Below, in pieces: positions 14,721 through 23,449 of a stretch of 64,000 nucleotides of DNA. Source of the DNA: CAYQVW01 sp964421245 (lineage in GTDB: Bacteria; Margulisbacteria; WOR-1; XYC2-FULL-46-14); NCBI GenBank assembly GCA_964421245.1, contig CAYQVW010000004.1:1-64000 (forward strand). The letters run 5' to 3'. How positions within the stretch are numbered: position 1 is the stretch's first letter; each line of letters starts with the position of its first letter. The notes under the pieces are model-generated. The model made no database searches. It was not told the DNA's origin and worked only from the letters and a program-made list of their open reading frames with translations. The position numbers and the translations under genes are program-made.

Positions 14721-16392
14721 GCACCTCTTTTATTTTTTCTTCCAGTTCTTCAACTGAAAAAGGAAGGCCATTATATTTTAAGATTTTTTCATCAATATCT
14801 GCACCGGTTGTTAGTTTAAGCAAATTGCCAAACTGAGAAGTTGCATTGTTTTCAATAATTATAGTTCTCTTGGCTTTTTTGAGATAATCTTCTGCCTCAA
14901 GCGCAATCGGATAGACCTGTTTAAAATAGAGAAAAGATAGATCCCGAATTTTCAACCTCTCTAATGCCTCTTTAATGACTGGGTAGGTTGATCCCCAACC
15001 AATTATTAATGTTTTGTATTTTTCGGGACCGATTAATTCTGGAGCAATTGCTTCTCTAACAATATCGTGCACTTTACTCAAACGCTTATCAACCATTTTG
15101 ACTCGAAGATCAAGATCTTCGGTAATATGTCCTTCTTCATCGTGTTCATCCGAATCAACACAGACAATTCCATCTCCAAACCCCGGAATTGCGCGTGGCG
15201 AAACCCCATCTTCACTTAATTTATATCTTTTATAATCTGGCGGAGATTGAATAATAAATTGATCGGTTTTAATTTTTTCTAGATCAAATGGCTTTACGTT
15301 ATAGTAAGAATCGACCAAATGTTGGTCTGTTAGGATAATTACCGGAATCTGATATTTGTCTGCTAAATAGAATGCCTGATTGGTTAAGAAAAAAGCATCC
15401 TCCACCTTTCCAGGCGCTAAAATTATTCTTGGAAATTCTCCATGACCAGAATAAAGAGCAAAATTCAGATCACCTTGTTCCGTTCTGGTTGGTAATCCAG
15501 TTGCAGGTCCTGGTCTTTGCGCCAGATGAATTACAAGAGGAGTTTCTATCATTCCGGACAAACTTAAGCCCTCTACCATCAGAGCAAAACCACCGCCAGA
15601 AGTTGTAACCATGGCTCGAGCCCCTGCATACCAGGCACCAAGCACCATATTAACGGCTGACATCTCATCCTCTGCCTGTTCTACAATTATTGGAAAATCT
15701 TGCGCATATTTTGCAAGTGAAGTCAAAACTCCAGAACCTGGAGTCATTGGATAGGACGAGATAAAATTACAGCCAGACGCCAAGGCTCCCAAAGCAATTG
15801 CTTCTGTCCCATTAATTAGAAGCTCCTTCTTTATTCCAAAGTTGCGCCGAAAATCTATTTGTATCTTTCCCAAGGCACTCAACTCAAGACCTTTTCTATA
15901 TCCTTCTTTTATAGCTTCTATATTATGGTCGATTATCTCTTGTGATTTTTTGGCAAAATATTTATTAACTGCATTCTGAAGAAGAGACATCTCCATTTTA
16001 AATAATCCAGCAATTACTCCAACCGCAACTACATTAGAGTAGATAGGATTTCCAATCTTTTTGGCAATTTCAGAAAACTTAACTTCAAGGGTCGGATTGA
16101 TCTCACCAATTATTATTGTTTCGTCAGTTATTCTTTTGCCCAAATGTGGAATTGCCGTATGATCAAGAGGAATTAAAAGATCGATCTGATTTTTCCAGGC
16201 AGAAACCGGTTTTGAAGAAACACGAATCAGGGTTGAATTACTGCCACCTCGAACGCGTGACATGTATTCTTTGGAAGCAAAAATATTGTAGCCGGATTGT
16301 TTTAGAAGGGAGGAGACAAGTTCCTCAATCGTCTTTATCCCCTGCCCCGCTTCGCCACAAAGGACGATTGATATATCGTCTCTAAATTCCAT
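14710..16392 (-). CDS. korA: 2-oxoacid:ferredoxin oxidoreductase, fused gamma-alpha subunit
   Basis: The 560-residue protein joins an N-terminal gamma domain (CGEAGQGI; YMSRVRGGSNS, residues 1-180) to an alpha pyrimidine-binding domain (NGTEAIALGA; SSYPMTPGSG; EDEMSAVNMVLGA). The C-terminal transketolase-like domain follows. The fusion is the standard KorA layout in bacteria. A candidate -10 TAAAAT lies 9 bases upstream of the ATG. The enzyme would supply reduced ferredoxin or run reductive carboxylation in an anaerobe. Confidence 0.92.
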   Translation of the reverse strand: MEFRDDISIVLCGEAGQGIKTIEELVSSLLKQSGYNIFASKEYMSRVRGGSNSTLIRVSSKPVSAWKNQIDLLIPLDHTAIPHLGKRITDETIIIGEINPTLEVKFSEIAKKIGNPIYSNVVAVGVIAGLFKMEMSLLQNAVNKYFAKKSQEIIDHNIEAIKEGYRKGLELSALGKIQIDFRRNFGIKKELLINGTEAIALGALASGCNFISSYPMTPGSGVLTSLAKYAQDFPIIVEQAEDEMSAVNMVLGAWYAGARAMVTTSGGGFALMVEGLSLSGMIETPLVIHLAQRPGPATGLPTRTEQGDLNFALYSGHGEFPRIILAPGKVEDAFFLTNQAFYLADKYQIPVIILTDQHLVDSYYNVKPFDLEKIKTDQFIIQSPPDYKRYKLSEDGVSPRAIPGFGDGIVCVDSDEHDEEGHITEDLDLRVKMVDKRLSKVHDIVREAIAPELIGPEKYKTLIIGWGSTYPVIKEALERLKIRDLSFLYFKQVYPIALEAEDYLKKAKRTIIIENNATSQFGNLLKLTTGADIDEKILKYNGLPFSVEELEEKIKEVLGG

Positions 16393-16399
16393 TGTAGAA

Positions 16400-17452
16400 C
16401 TATTTTACCACATGCAATGTCTGAGTCGGGAAGGCAAATTCGATGTTGCGTTTCTCGAATTCTTCTTTTAGGGCAAAATTAATTGATTGTTGAACATCCA
16501 TATATTTATTATAATCCGAACTTAAAACAATGTAAACAATTTCAAAAATCAGACTAAAATCACCAAATTCAAAGAAATGGGCTCGATCATAAACAGTATC
16601 AGGAGTCTTTTTAATAATATCTTCAATAAGCTTTGGAATCTCTCTAACTTGTGCAGAGGTAGTATCATAGGTAACCCCTAACTTGAAAACGACGCGGCGC
16701 TTTTGCATTCTCTTATAGTTTCTAACACGAGAATTAGTTAAATCTGAATTTGAAAAGACCAGTTGTTCTCCACCAAGACTGCGCAGGCGAGTAGTTTTAA
16801 TCCCAACATGCTCAACTGTTCCGAGCATATCTCCGACGATTATAAAGTCTCCGATTTCAAATGGACGATCAAAGAAGATCGCAAAGTAAGAAAAGAGATC
16901 TCCAAGCATGGCCTGGGCGGCTAAGGCAACTGCGATACCACCAATACCAAGACCTGCAATAATAGCTGAGACTTTAAAACCGAGATTATCAAAGAGCAGG
17001 ATAATTCCAATTGCCCAAATAACTCCCTTAATAATATTAAAAATACCCAGAAGACTCTTCTTGGTAGACTCATTGTCCTGTTTGTTGATCCAGAAAGTTT
17101 GAAGAACAAAATCAAGCAAACTTATCACAAAACGAATACCGACAATTGTAAAAATAGCAAAAGTAAACATGTTAAAATACTTGGCAAAAGTTTCTTGTAG
17201 GGTTAAATACTGAACAGATAGATAAAAAGCTCCAAAATAGAGCAGCGGCATTAGGTTGATCTCAATAAGCGATATCATAAAATCATCATATTTATTAGTT
17301 GTGACCTCTGCCCATTTTTTAAGTCTTTTAAGTACGATTGTCTTAAAAATCTTTACCGCAATTACGCCAACCACAAAGACCGCAAGCATAATAAGATAAT
17401 TTTTAACCGTGTTATCCAATAAAGTATACTGCAAAATTGTGTCTATATTCAT
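16400..17452 (-). CDS. MscS-family mechanosensitive channel
   Basis: This 350-residue protein has four to five N-terminal membrane helices. The pore-lining helix GIGGIAVALAAQAMLGDLFSYF leads into the beta domain motif FFDRPFEIGDFIIV. A C-terminal mixed domain follows. Family role: release of small solutes upon hypo-osmotic shock. It is translated from AGGAGG six bases before the ATG. It is divergent from tig across 57 bases. Confidence 0.92.
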   Translation of the reverse strand: MNIDTILQYTLLDNTVKNYLIMLAVFVVGVIAVKIFKTIVLKRLKKWAEVTTNKYDDFMISLIEINLMPLLYFGAFYLSVQYLTLQETFAKYFNMFTFAIFTIVGIRFVISLLDFVLQTFWINKQDNESTKKSLLGIFNIIKGVIWAIGIILLFDNLGFKVSAIIAGLGIGGIAVALAAQAMLGDLFSYFAIFFDRPFEIGDFIIVGDMLGTVEHVGIKTTRLRSLGGEQLVFSNSDLTNSRVRNYKRMQKRRVVFKLGVTYDTTSAQVREIPKLIEDIIKKTPDTVYDRAHFFEFGDFSLIFEIVYIVLSSDYNKYMDVQQSINFALKEEFEKRNIEFAFPTQTLHVVK

Positions 17453-17492
17453 ATGTATCCTCCTGTTTACAATGATATCACATATAAAATTA

Positions 17493-17501
17493 TGTTATAA
17501 T
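17493..17501 (+). promoter_or_regulatory. Extended -10 promoter of tig
   Basis: The extended -10 TGTTATAAT ends 8 bases before the tig ATG. No good -35 or Shine-Dalgarno site is visible, so transcription should begin within about two bases of the start codon. Confidence 0.7.
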
Positions 17502-17509
17502 AACGTATT

Positions 17510-18817
17510 ATGAAAATATTAAAAAACGTTCGTGATGGTAACAAGGTAACCCTGGAAATCGAAGAATCTGCTGAAGAATTTCAAAAATCGGTCGAAATAA
17601 CTATAAAAGAAGCTGCCGAGGACATGAAACTGCCCGGTTTTCGCAAAGGTAAGGCCCCCAAAGAGATGATTGAGAAGAATCTGAATCAAAAAGCGATTGA
17701 CGACCACTCTGCACAACAATTGATTGGACAATTGTATGCGCAAATCATAAAAGAGGCCAAGATTGATCCAGTCGGTTACCCAAAAATTAATATTAAAAAA
17801 TTGGCTCGTGGAAATCCGTTCGTCTTCTCACTTGAGCTTGAAGTCTATCCAGAAGTAAAACTCGGCAAATACAAAGGAATCTCTGTTGAGAAAAAAGGGA
17901 CCAAGGTTACAGAAGATGATGTTATAAAAGTAATCGGAGACCTACAAAATCGTATGGCAAAGTGGTCCGACGTAACCGACAGAGCAGCAAAAGAACAAGA
18001 TGTTGTTGATCTTGAGGTTGAGGCAAACTCTGACGGAACCGAAATTAAAAGCTGGCCACGTGATATGCAATATTACCCAGTAGGAAGTAAATATATAAGT
18101 TCCGACTTTGACAAAGAATTAGTGGGATTAGGGTTAAACACAGAAAAAGAATTCTCTATTAAATTTGCCAAGGATTACCAGGTAAAAGAAGTAGCAGATA
18201 AAGAAGTTAAGTTTAAGGTTAAAGTTAAGAAAATTCAGGAAAAAGAATTGGTTGCATTAGATGACGCCTTTGCAAAACAGGTTAGTAAGTTTGGAACCCT
18301 AGCCGAGCTAAAAGCCGAATTAACCAAAAATCTCGAGGAAGAGAAGAAACAAGCCTCTGAAGCAGATCTAAAAAACAAGTTAGTTGAAGAAGCCTCCAAG
18401 GAAACTAATCTTGATATCCCACAAGCGATGGTAGATACCGAAATCCAAATCATGCTTGATGAAATGAAAGGTTCATTAGCTCGCTCAAACCTAACTTTGG
18501 AAAACTATCTAAAGAGTATCGGCAAAACCGAGGAAGATATGATCTCTGAATTCATTAATCCAGCAAATCAGAGGGTTAAGGGCAAAATAATACTAAAGGC
18601 GATTGCAGAAATTGAAAACATTGAGGCAACCGATGACGATATCAACGAAGAATTGACCCCTTATGCAGCCCAAGAAAAGAAGACTGCAGATGAATTAAGA
18701 AAAAGCTTGAGTGAGGGTCAAATTGATTTCTTAAAGGAATCAATTCTACGTAGAAAGGCACTTGATTTCCTAGTAGAACATGCGAAAATAAAGGATTCAA
18801 AGGAGGAGAAAGTATGA
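17510..18817 (+). CDS. tig: Trigger factor
   Basis: This 435-residue ribosome-bound chaperone and prolyl isomerase has the ribosome-binding signature PGFRKGKAPKEMIEKN at about residues 42-57. A degenerate FKBP-type domain follows (about 150-240), then a long helical C-terminal arm domain. Length is typical. It heads the tig-clpP-lon cluster; the clpP start overlaps its stop by 4 bases. Confidence 0.95.
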   Translation: MKILKNVRDGNKVTLEIEESAEEFQKSVEITIKEAAEDMKLPGFRKGKAPKEMIEKNLNQKAIDDHSAQQLIGQLYAQIIKEAKIDPVGYPKINIKKLARGNPFVFSLELEVYPEVKLGKYKGISVEKKGTKVTEDDVIKVIGDLQNRMAKWSDVTDRAAKEQDVVDLEVEANSDGTEIKSWPRDMQYYPVGSKYISSDFDKELVGLGLNTEKEFSIKFAKDYQVKEVADKEVKFKVKVKKIQEKELVALDDAFAKQVSKFGTLAELKAELTKNLEEEKKQASEADLKNKLVEEASKETNLDIPQAMVDTEIQIMLDEMKGSLARSNLTLENYLKSIGKTEEDMISEFINPANQRVKGKIILKAIAEIENIEATDDDINEELTPYAAQEKKTADELRKSLSEGQIDFLKESILRRKALDFLVEHAKIKDSKEEKV

Positions 18818-19443
18818 AAGAAATCAATCAATTGATTCCAATGGTAGTTGAACAATCTGCCAAAGGTGAGAGATCTTACGATATCTACTCCCGTTTGCTT
18901 AAGGAAAGAATTATTTTCGTCGGAACTCCAATTGATGACGATGTTGCCAATGTAATTATTGCACAATTGCTTTTTCTTGAAGCAGAAGATGCCACAAGAG
19001 AAGCCTATATGTATATTAACTCTCCCGGCGGAGTGGTAACTGCAGGCCTTGCACTTTATGACACCATGCAATACATAAAAACTCCGGTTTCAACTATTTG
19101 TCTTGGTCAAGCGGCTAGTTTTGGTGCAGTTCTTTTGGCAGCTGGGCAAAAGGGAAAACGCTTTGCTCTTCCAAACGCCAGAATTATGATTCACCAACCG
19201 CTTGGTGGTGCTCAAGGGCAAGCAACTGACATTGAAATACAAACTAAAGAGATCGTTAGAATGAAAAAACTTCTTAATGGAATTCTTGCAAAACACACTG
19301 GTCAAGATATTACTAAATTAGAAAAAGATACTGATCGTGATTTCTACATGAGCGCAGAAGAAGCTCAAAAATATGGATTAATCGACGAAGTAATCCAACC
19401 AAGAACCAACATAAAAGATGGTTCCAAAACAAAAAAGAAATAA
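18814..19443 (+). CDS. clpP: ATP-dependent Clp protease proteolytic subunit
   Basis: The 209-residue serine protease subunit has the nucleophile region GQAASFGAVLL, the histidine region MIHQPLGGAQGQ, and DTDRDFYMSAEEA with the aspartate. A strong AGGAGG lies 8 bases upstream inside tig, and the ATG overlaps the tig stop. The usual partner clpX does not follow; lon does. ClpP must use an ATPase encoded elsewhere. Confidence 0.96.
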   Translation: MKEINQLIPMVVEQSAKGERSYDIYSRLLKERIIFVGTPIDDDVANVIIAQLLFLEAEDATREAYMYINSPGGVVTAGLALYDTMQYIKTPVSTICLGQAASFGAVLLAAGQKGKRFALPNARIMIHQPLGGAQGQATDIEIQTKEIVRMKKLLNGILAKHTGQDITKLEKDTDRDFYMSAEEAQKYGLIDEVIQPRTNIKDGSKTKKK

Positions 19444-21853
19444 ACCAGAGATTCCAGCAGAAAGACTACCTTTAATTCCGCTCCGCAATATGGTGGTCTT
19501 TCCTCATATGATTATTCCCCTATTTATTGGGAGAAGTAAATCGGTCAAGGCTTTAGAAGAAACCTTAGGAAAAGATAAATTAATTGTCTTTGCTTCACAA
19601 TGCCACGAAGATATTGAAGATCCTAAAAAAAATGATATTTGCAAAATCGGAACCTTGGCCGAAATTGTTCAATACATTCAACTCCCTGATGGCACTTCAA
19701 AAATATTGGTTGAAGGAACCTGTCGAGTAAAGATCTTAAAAATTGAAGCCGAAAAACCCTACTTTAGCGCACAAATCACAAAAATTGATGAGCCAGAGGG
19801 AATGAGTGTGGAGGCAGAGGGTTTAATTCGAACGGTAATCAAACAATTTGAAATCTATGTAAAACTTAATAAGAGAATTCCACAAGAGACGATCATGTCA
19901 ATAATTAACGTTGATAATCCTGGTCGTCTAGCCGATCTAATCGCTTCATACCTAACCTTAAAAATAGAAGATAAACAGGTAATCCTAGAAACCCTACATA
20001 TTGAAAAGCGCCTTAAAAAACTCTCGCATATTCTTGAAAAAGAGACCGATGTCTTAAAGGTAGAAAAAGAGCTGCAAGGCAAAGTTCGCACACAAATAGA
20101 TAAAATGCAAAGAGAGTACTATTTAAAGGAAAAGCTAAAAGCAATTCAAGATGAATTAGGAGAAGAAGAGACCGATTTACAACCAGAAATTGCAGAATAC
20201 AAAAAAAGGATTAAGGCAACAAAACTCCCAAAAGAGGTAAAAGAAAAGGCCGAAAAAGAGTTGGGTCGTTTAGCCAAGATGCCATCAATGATCTCCGAAG
20301 CTTCAATGATTCGCACCTATCTTGATTGGCTGATCGAACTTCCCTGGAATAAAAAGAGCAAAACCAAACTGGACATAGATGAGGTCGAAAAAACATTAAA
20401 CCAAGATCATTTTGGGTTAACTAAGGTAAAAGAGAGGATTTTAGAATACTTTGCAGTATTACAACTAACCGGTAAAATCGGGGGATCAATTCTTTGTTTG
20501 GTTGGACCTCCTGGAGTTGGTAAAACCTCGGTCGCCTCATCAATTGCAGGTGCGATGGGAAGAAAATTTACCAGAATGTCTCTTGGTGGGGTACGCGACG
20601 AAGCTGAGATAAGAGGCCATCGCAGAACCTACGTTGGATCATTGCCTGGTAGGATCATCCAGTCTGTTCATAAAGTAAAAACAAGCAATCCAGTATTTTT
20701 GCTTGATGAGATTGACAAGATGGCTAGTGATTTTAGGGGTGACCCCGCCGCTGCCCTACTTGAAGTCCTCGATCCTGAACAAAACAAAACCTTCGCCGAT
20801 CATTATCTTGAAGTTCCGTTTGATCTCTCGCAGGTATTTTTTATAACCACTGCTAATACGATCGATCCAATCCCCCGCCCCCTGTATGATCGTATGGAAA
20901 TAATTAGAATGTCCGGCTACACCGAAGAAGAAAAAATCGAAATTGCCTTGAGACATTTAATTCCAAAAGAGATCGGTAATCATGGATTAGAAAAAGCTGG
21001 AATCGAGTTTGAAAGGGAGGCCTTAAGAAAGATCGTTCGTGAATATGCCAAAGAGGCTGGAGTTAGAAATTTACAAAGAACAATAGATAAAATACTTCGC
21101 AAAATTGCTATCAAGGTAGTAAAAGGCGAAAAGAAAAAAGAAGAAAAAATCATCATAAAGGCAGACGATCTAAAAGAATATCTTGGTGCAGCAAAACATC
21201 GTTTTGGAATTGCCGAAGAAAAAGATCAGGTTGGAGTTGCAACTGGAATGGCCTGGACAGAAGTCGGCGGGGAGACACTGCCGGTTGAAGTAACGGTAAT
21301 GAGGGGAAGAGGAGCACTAACTATTACCGGGCAACTAGGAGATGTTATGCAAGAATCGGCTAAAGCAGCTCTAAGCTATGTCAGATCTCGCTCTAAACAA
21401 CTCGAACTTGATGAAAGTTTTTACAGAAAATATGACTTTCATATACATGTACCAGAGGGAGCAGTTCCAAAAGATGGCCCATCAGCTGGAATAACCATTG
21501 CAACCTCACTAGTCTCGGCTTTGACACTGCAACCGATCAGAAAAGATATCGCAATGACGGGGGAAATAACCCTACATGGAAAAGTTTTACCAATTGGCGG
21601 ATTGAAAGAGAAGATTCTGGCTGCTCGACGAGCTGGGATTAAGAATATTATTTTCCCGTATGAAAACAAAAAAGATTTTGATGAAATTAAAACTAGTATT
21701 CCAAAGGATATTACTATTTATCCGGTAAAAAACATGGATGAAGTTCTAAAGATTGCATTGGTTCCACTTCCTGCCGGAATGAAAAAAGATTTTCCTTCTC
21801 CCCCTACAAAAGAGCTACCAGAAGACTTCCCTGAAAACCAAATGTTTGCTTAA
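19418..21853 (+). CDS. lon: ATP-dependent protease Lon
   Basis: The 811-residue protein has an N-terminal substrate-binding domain (LPLIPLRNMVVFPHMIIPLF), a coiled-coil region and an AAA+ module with Walker A GPPGVGKTS and Walker B FLLDEIDKM. The C-terminal Ser-Lys protease domain has PKDGPSAGIT and GGLKEKILAARRAG. The proposed start overlaps clpP by 26 bases in another frame, so translation is probably coupled. It degrades misfolded and regulatory proteins in the cytoplasm. Confidence 0.95.
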   Translation: MVPKQKRNKPEIPAERLPLIPLRNMVVFPHMIIPLFIGRSKSVKALEETLGKDKLIVFASQCHEDIEDPKKNDICKIGTLAEIVQYIQLPDGTSKILVEGTCRVKILKIEAEKPYFSAQITKIDEPEGMSVEAEGLIRTVIKQFEIYVKLNKRIPQETIMSIINVDNPGRLADLIASYLTLKIEDKQVILETLHIEKRLKKLSHILEKETDVLKVEKELQGKVRTQIDKMQREYYLKEKLKAIQDELGEEETDLQPEIAEYKKRIKATKLPKEVKEKAEKELGRLAKMPSMISEASMIRTYLDWLIELPWNKKSKTKLDIDEVEKTLNQDHFGLTKVKERILEYFAVLQLTGKIGGSILCLVGPPGVGKTSVASSIAGAMGRKFTRMSLGGVRDEAEIRGHRRTYVGSLPGRIIQSVHKVKTSNPVFLLDEIDKMASDFRGDPAAALLEVLDPEQNKTFADHYLEVPFDLSQVFFITTANTIDPIPRPLYDRMEIIRMSGYTEEEKIEIALRHLIPKEIGNHGLEKAGIEFEREALRKIVREYAKEAGVRNLQRTIDKILRKIAIKVVKGEKKKEEKIIIKADDLKEYLGAAKHRFGIAEEKDQVGVATGMAWTEVGGETLPVEVTVMRGRGALTITGQLGDVMQESAKAALSYVRSRSKQLELDESFYRKYDFHIHVPEGAVPKDGPSAGITIATSLVSALTLQPIRKDIAMTGEITLHGKVLPIGGLKEKILAARRAGIKNIIFPYENKKDFDEIKTSIPKDITIYPVKNMDEVLKIALVPLPAGMKKDFPSPPTKELPEDFPENQMFA

Positions 21854-21883
21854 ATGCCTGAAATTTCCCTGCTTTATTCTAGA

Positions 21884-21889
21884 TATAAT
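21884..21889 (+). promoter_or_regulatory. -10 box of the 21898 gene
   Basis: A consensus TATAAT ends 8 bases before the ATG at 21898. No clear -35 or Shine-Dalgarno sequence is visible. The arrangement matches the other leaderless promoters in the window. Confidence 0.6.
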
Positions 21890-21897
21890 AATTAGCT

Positions 21898-23418
21898 ATG
21901 ATTAAAGGATCTAGAATAAACGGACTAGTTGGTATAGACCGTGGGGAAATAACACGTGTAGTTAGAGTTACAATTAAAAAAAGTGAAATAATAGAAAGGG
22001 AGGGAGGAGAAGGTAGAACAAGACATTATTTTAAATTTGGACACAATATCTGGCTAAGCGCAAGATTTATGGAAAAGTATGCTTTATCTCTTGGAGATGT
22101 TCTCGATTTAGAAGCCGCAGGTAACACTCCACGTTTCTTGCTTAAGAAAGAAAAAGGCCAAATAAAAAGAATCCCTTTAATACATAATTATGATCTAACT
22201 AGCGGTAAACCTATTTTAGACCATACATCTTCATCAAATATTCATGCAGAAAAAATGGTCGGTCTCCGAGTTTTAGAATACACCGAAACTTCTTCTGGCA
22301 AATTTGGAGGGAGACTGACTGCCGGAGGAAGAGATTTGCCCCTTTTAACACATGTCCCATGGGAAGTAGCCCCTATTCCTATTTCTGCACTTGTTGAAGA
22401 TGGGAAAAGAGTCCTTTTTTTTAGCGATAGGGAAACATTTACAATGGAAGAATGGGGACTAGTAAAATTAATCGTTCAAAGCCGAGGAACAATCCTAGAC
22501 CTACAACCTAAAGCAGACGAAATATCTACAATAGAAGAGGCAGCAAAGAATCAAAATGAGGCAAGACTTTTAAAGACAACCGGACTAGTAAGGGGCCATA
22601 ATTTATATATTGCTGCCTTTTGTTTTAACCCGTGCTCAGGATTAACTTATTTAGACCAAGCAATGGAATTGAGAAGGGAAATAGTACTAAGAAAAATGCA
22701 CCTTGCAAGGAGAGCGGAATATGGAAGGTGGGCACGAAAAAATCTGGGACCATCCCACTCTTCATTACAAGATAAAGCAAAAATTTTAGCAAATTATATT
22801 GGAAGTAATGTTCATAATCTAACCAGCGTCGCATATTTCTTAGAAAAACTTGCAAGATTAGCAGATCAAAACGAAGGAATTCAAAGATTTTTTACCGCAC
22901 TTCCTTTGGTTTTTGGATTGAATCGTACTATTGATGTCAGGATGGTAGGAGCATGTAGACTACTTGCTCAAGATATGGACTCAAACTACATTCCAAGATG
23001 GATTTTAAATCATCCTCCGGCCGAATCAAAACAACAGATTGCTCTATTTAGAAATAGGAGGAGAACATTAAAACTTGAAGATGAACCAAACTTCAAAACC
23101 CCCTGGAAAGAACTTCCCCCAGAACCAAAAGGGATTGATCCAAAACCAAAAACAAAACCTAAGCCAAAGAATCCAGTATTTAATTATGATCAACTTAATG
23201 CCCTTTATATGATAATGGTAGAAAGGTTTAATGCTTCTTTCAATGCCTTAGCAGCCGGCATGGCAGCAAGCAGTCTTATCGTTCAAATAAACCGGAGACT
23301 TAAGAACCTAGAAAAAACTCCAAGAAAAAGTGGATCTAGTGATGAGACTAAAGAACTACAAGCCCTGAAAGGATTAACAAAAGCCTTTTATAGAAGAATC
23401 TCTTCTGACAGTATTTGA
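21898..23418 (+). CDS. Unknown protein, 506 residues
   Basis: I recognise no family. There is no signal peptide or membrane segment. The first 200 residues look beta-rich. The region 200-370 is helical and contains conserved-looking NPCSGLTYLDQAMELRREIV. A Pro/Lys linker (KGIDPKPKTKPKPKNP, about 415-430) separates a helical tail. Base composition matches the neighbours, so recent transfer is not evident. It is a single gene between lon and ileS with its own promoter. Confidence 0.6.
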   Translation: MIKGSRINGLVGIDRGEITRVVRVTIKKSEIIEREGGEGRTRHYFKFGHNIWLSARFMEKYALSLGDVLDLEAAGNTPRFLLKKEKGQIKRIPLIHNYDLTSGKPILDHTSSSNIHAEKMVGLRVLEYTETSSGKFGGRLTAGGRDLPLLTHVPWEVAPIPISALVEDGKRVLFFSDRETFTMEEWGLVKLIVQSRGTILDLQPKADEISTIEEAAKNQNEARLLKTTGLVRGHNLYIAAFCFNPCSGLTYLDQAMELRREIVLRKMHLARRAEYGRWARKNLGPSHSSLQDKAKILANYIGSNVHNLTSVAYFLEKLARLADQNEGIQRFFTALPLVFGLNRTIDVRMVGACRLLAQDMDSNYIPRWILNHPPAESKQQIALFRNRRRTLKLEDEPNFKTPWKELPPEPKGIDPKPKTKPKPKNPVFNYDQLNALYMIMVERFNASFNALAAGMAASSLIVQINRRLKNLEKTPRKSGSSDETKELQALKGLTKAFYRRISSDSI

Positions 23419-23443
23419 GCCCCACCCCCATTTACGTTATAAT
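23415..23443 (+). promoter_or_regulatory. Leaderless promoter of ileS
   Basis: -35 TTGAGC (23415-23420), 17-base spacer, -10 TATAAT (23438-23443), six bases, then ATG at 23450. The predicted transcript start falls on the ATG. The -35 overlaps the stop codon of the upstream gene. Confidence 0.8.
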
Positions 23444-23449
23444 TAACCT

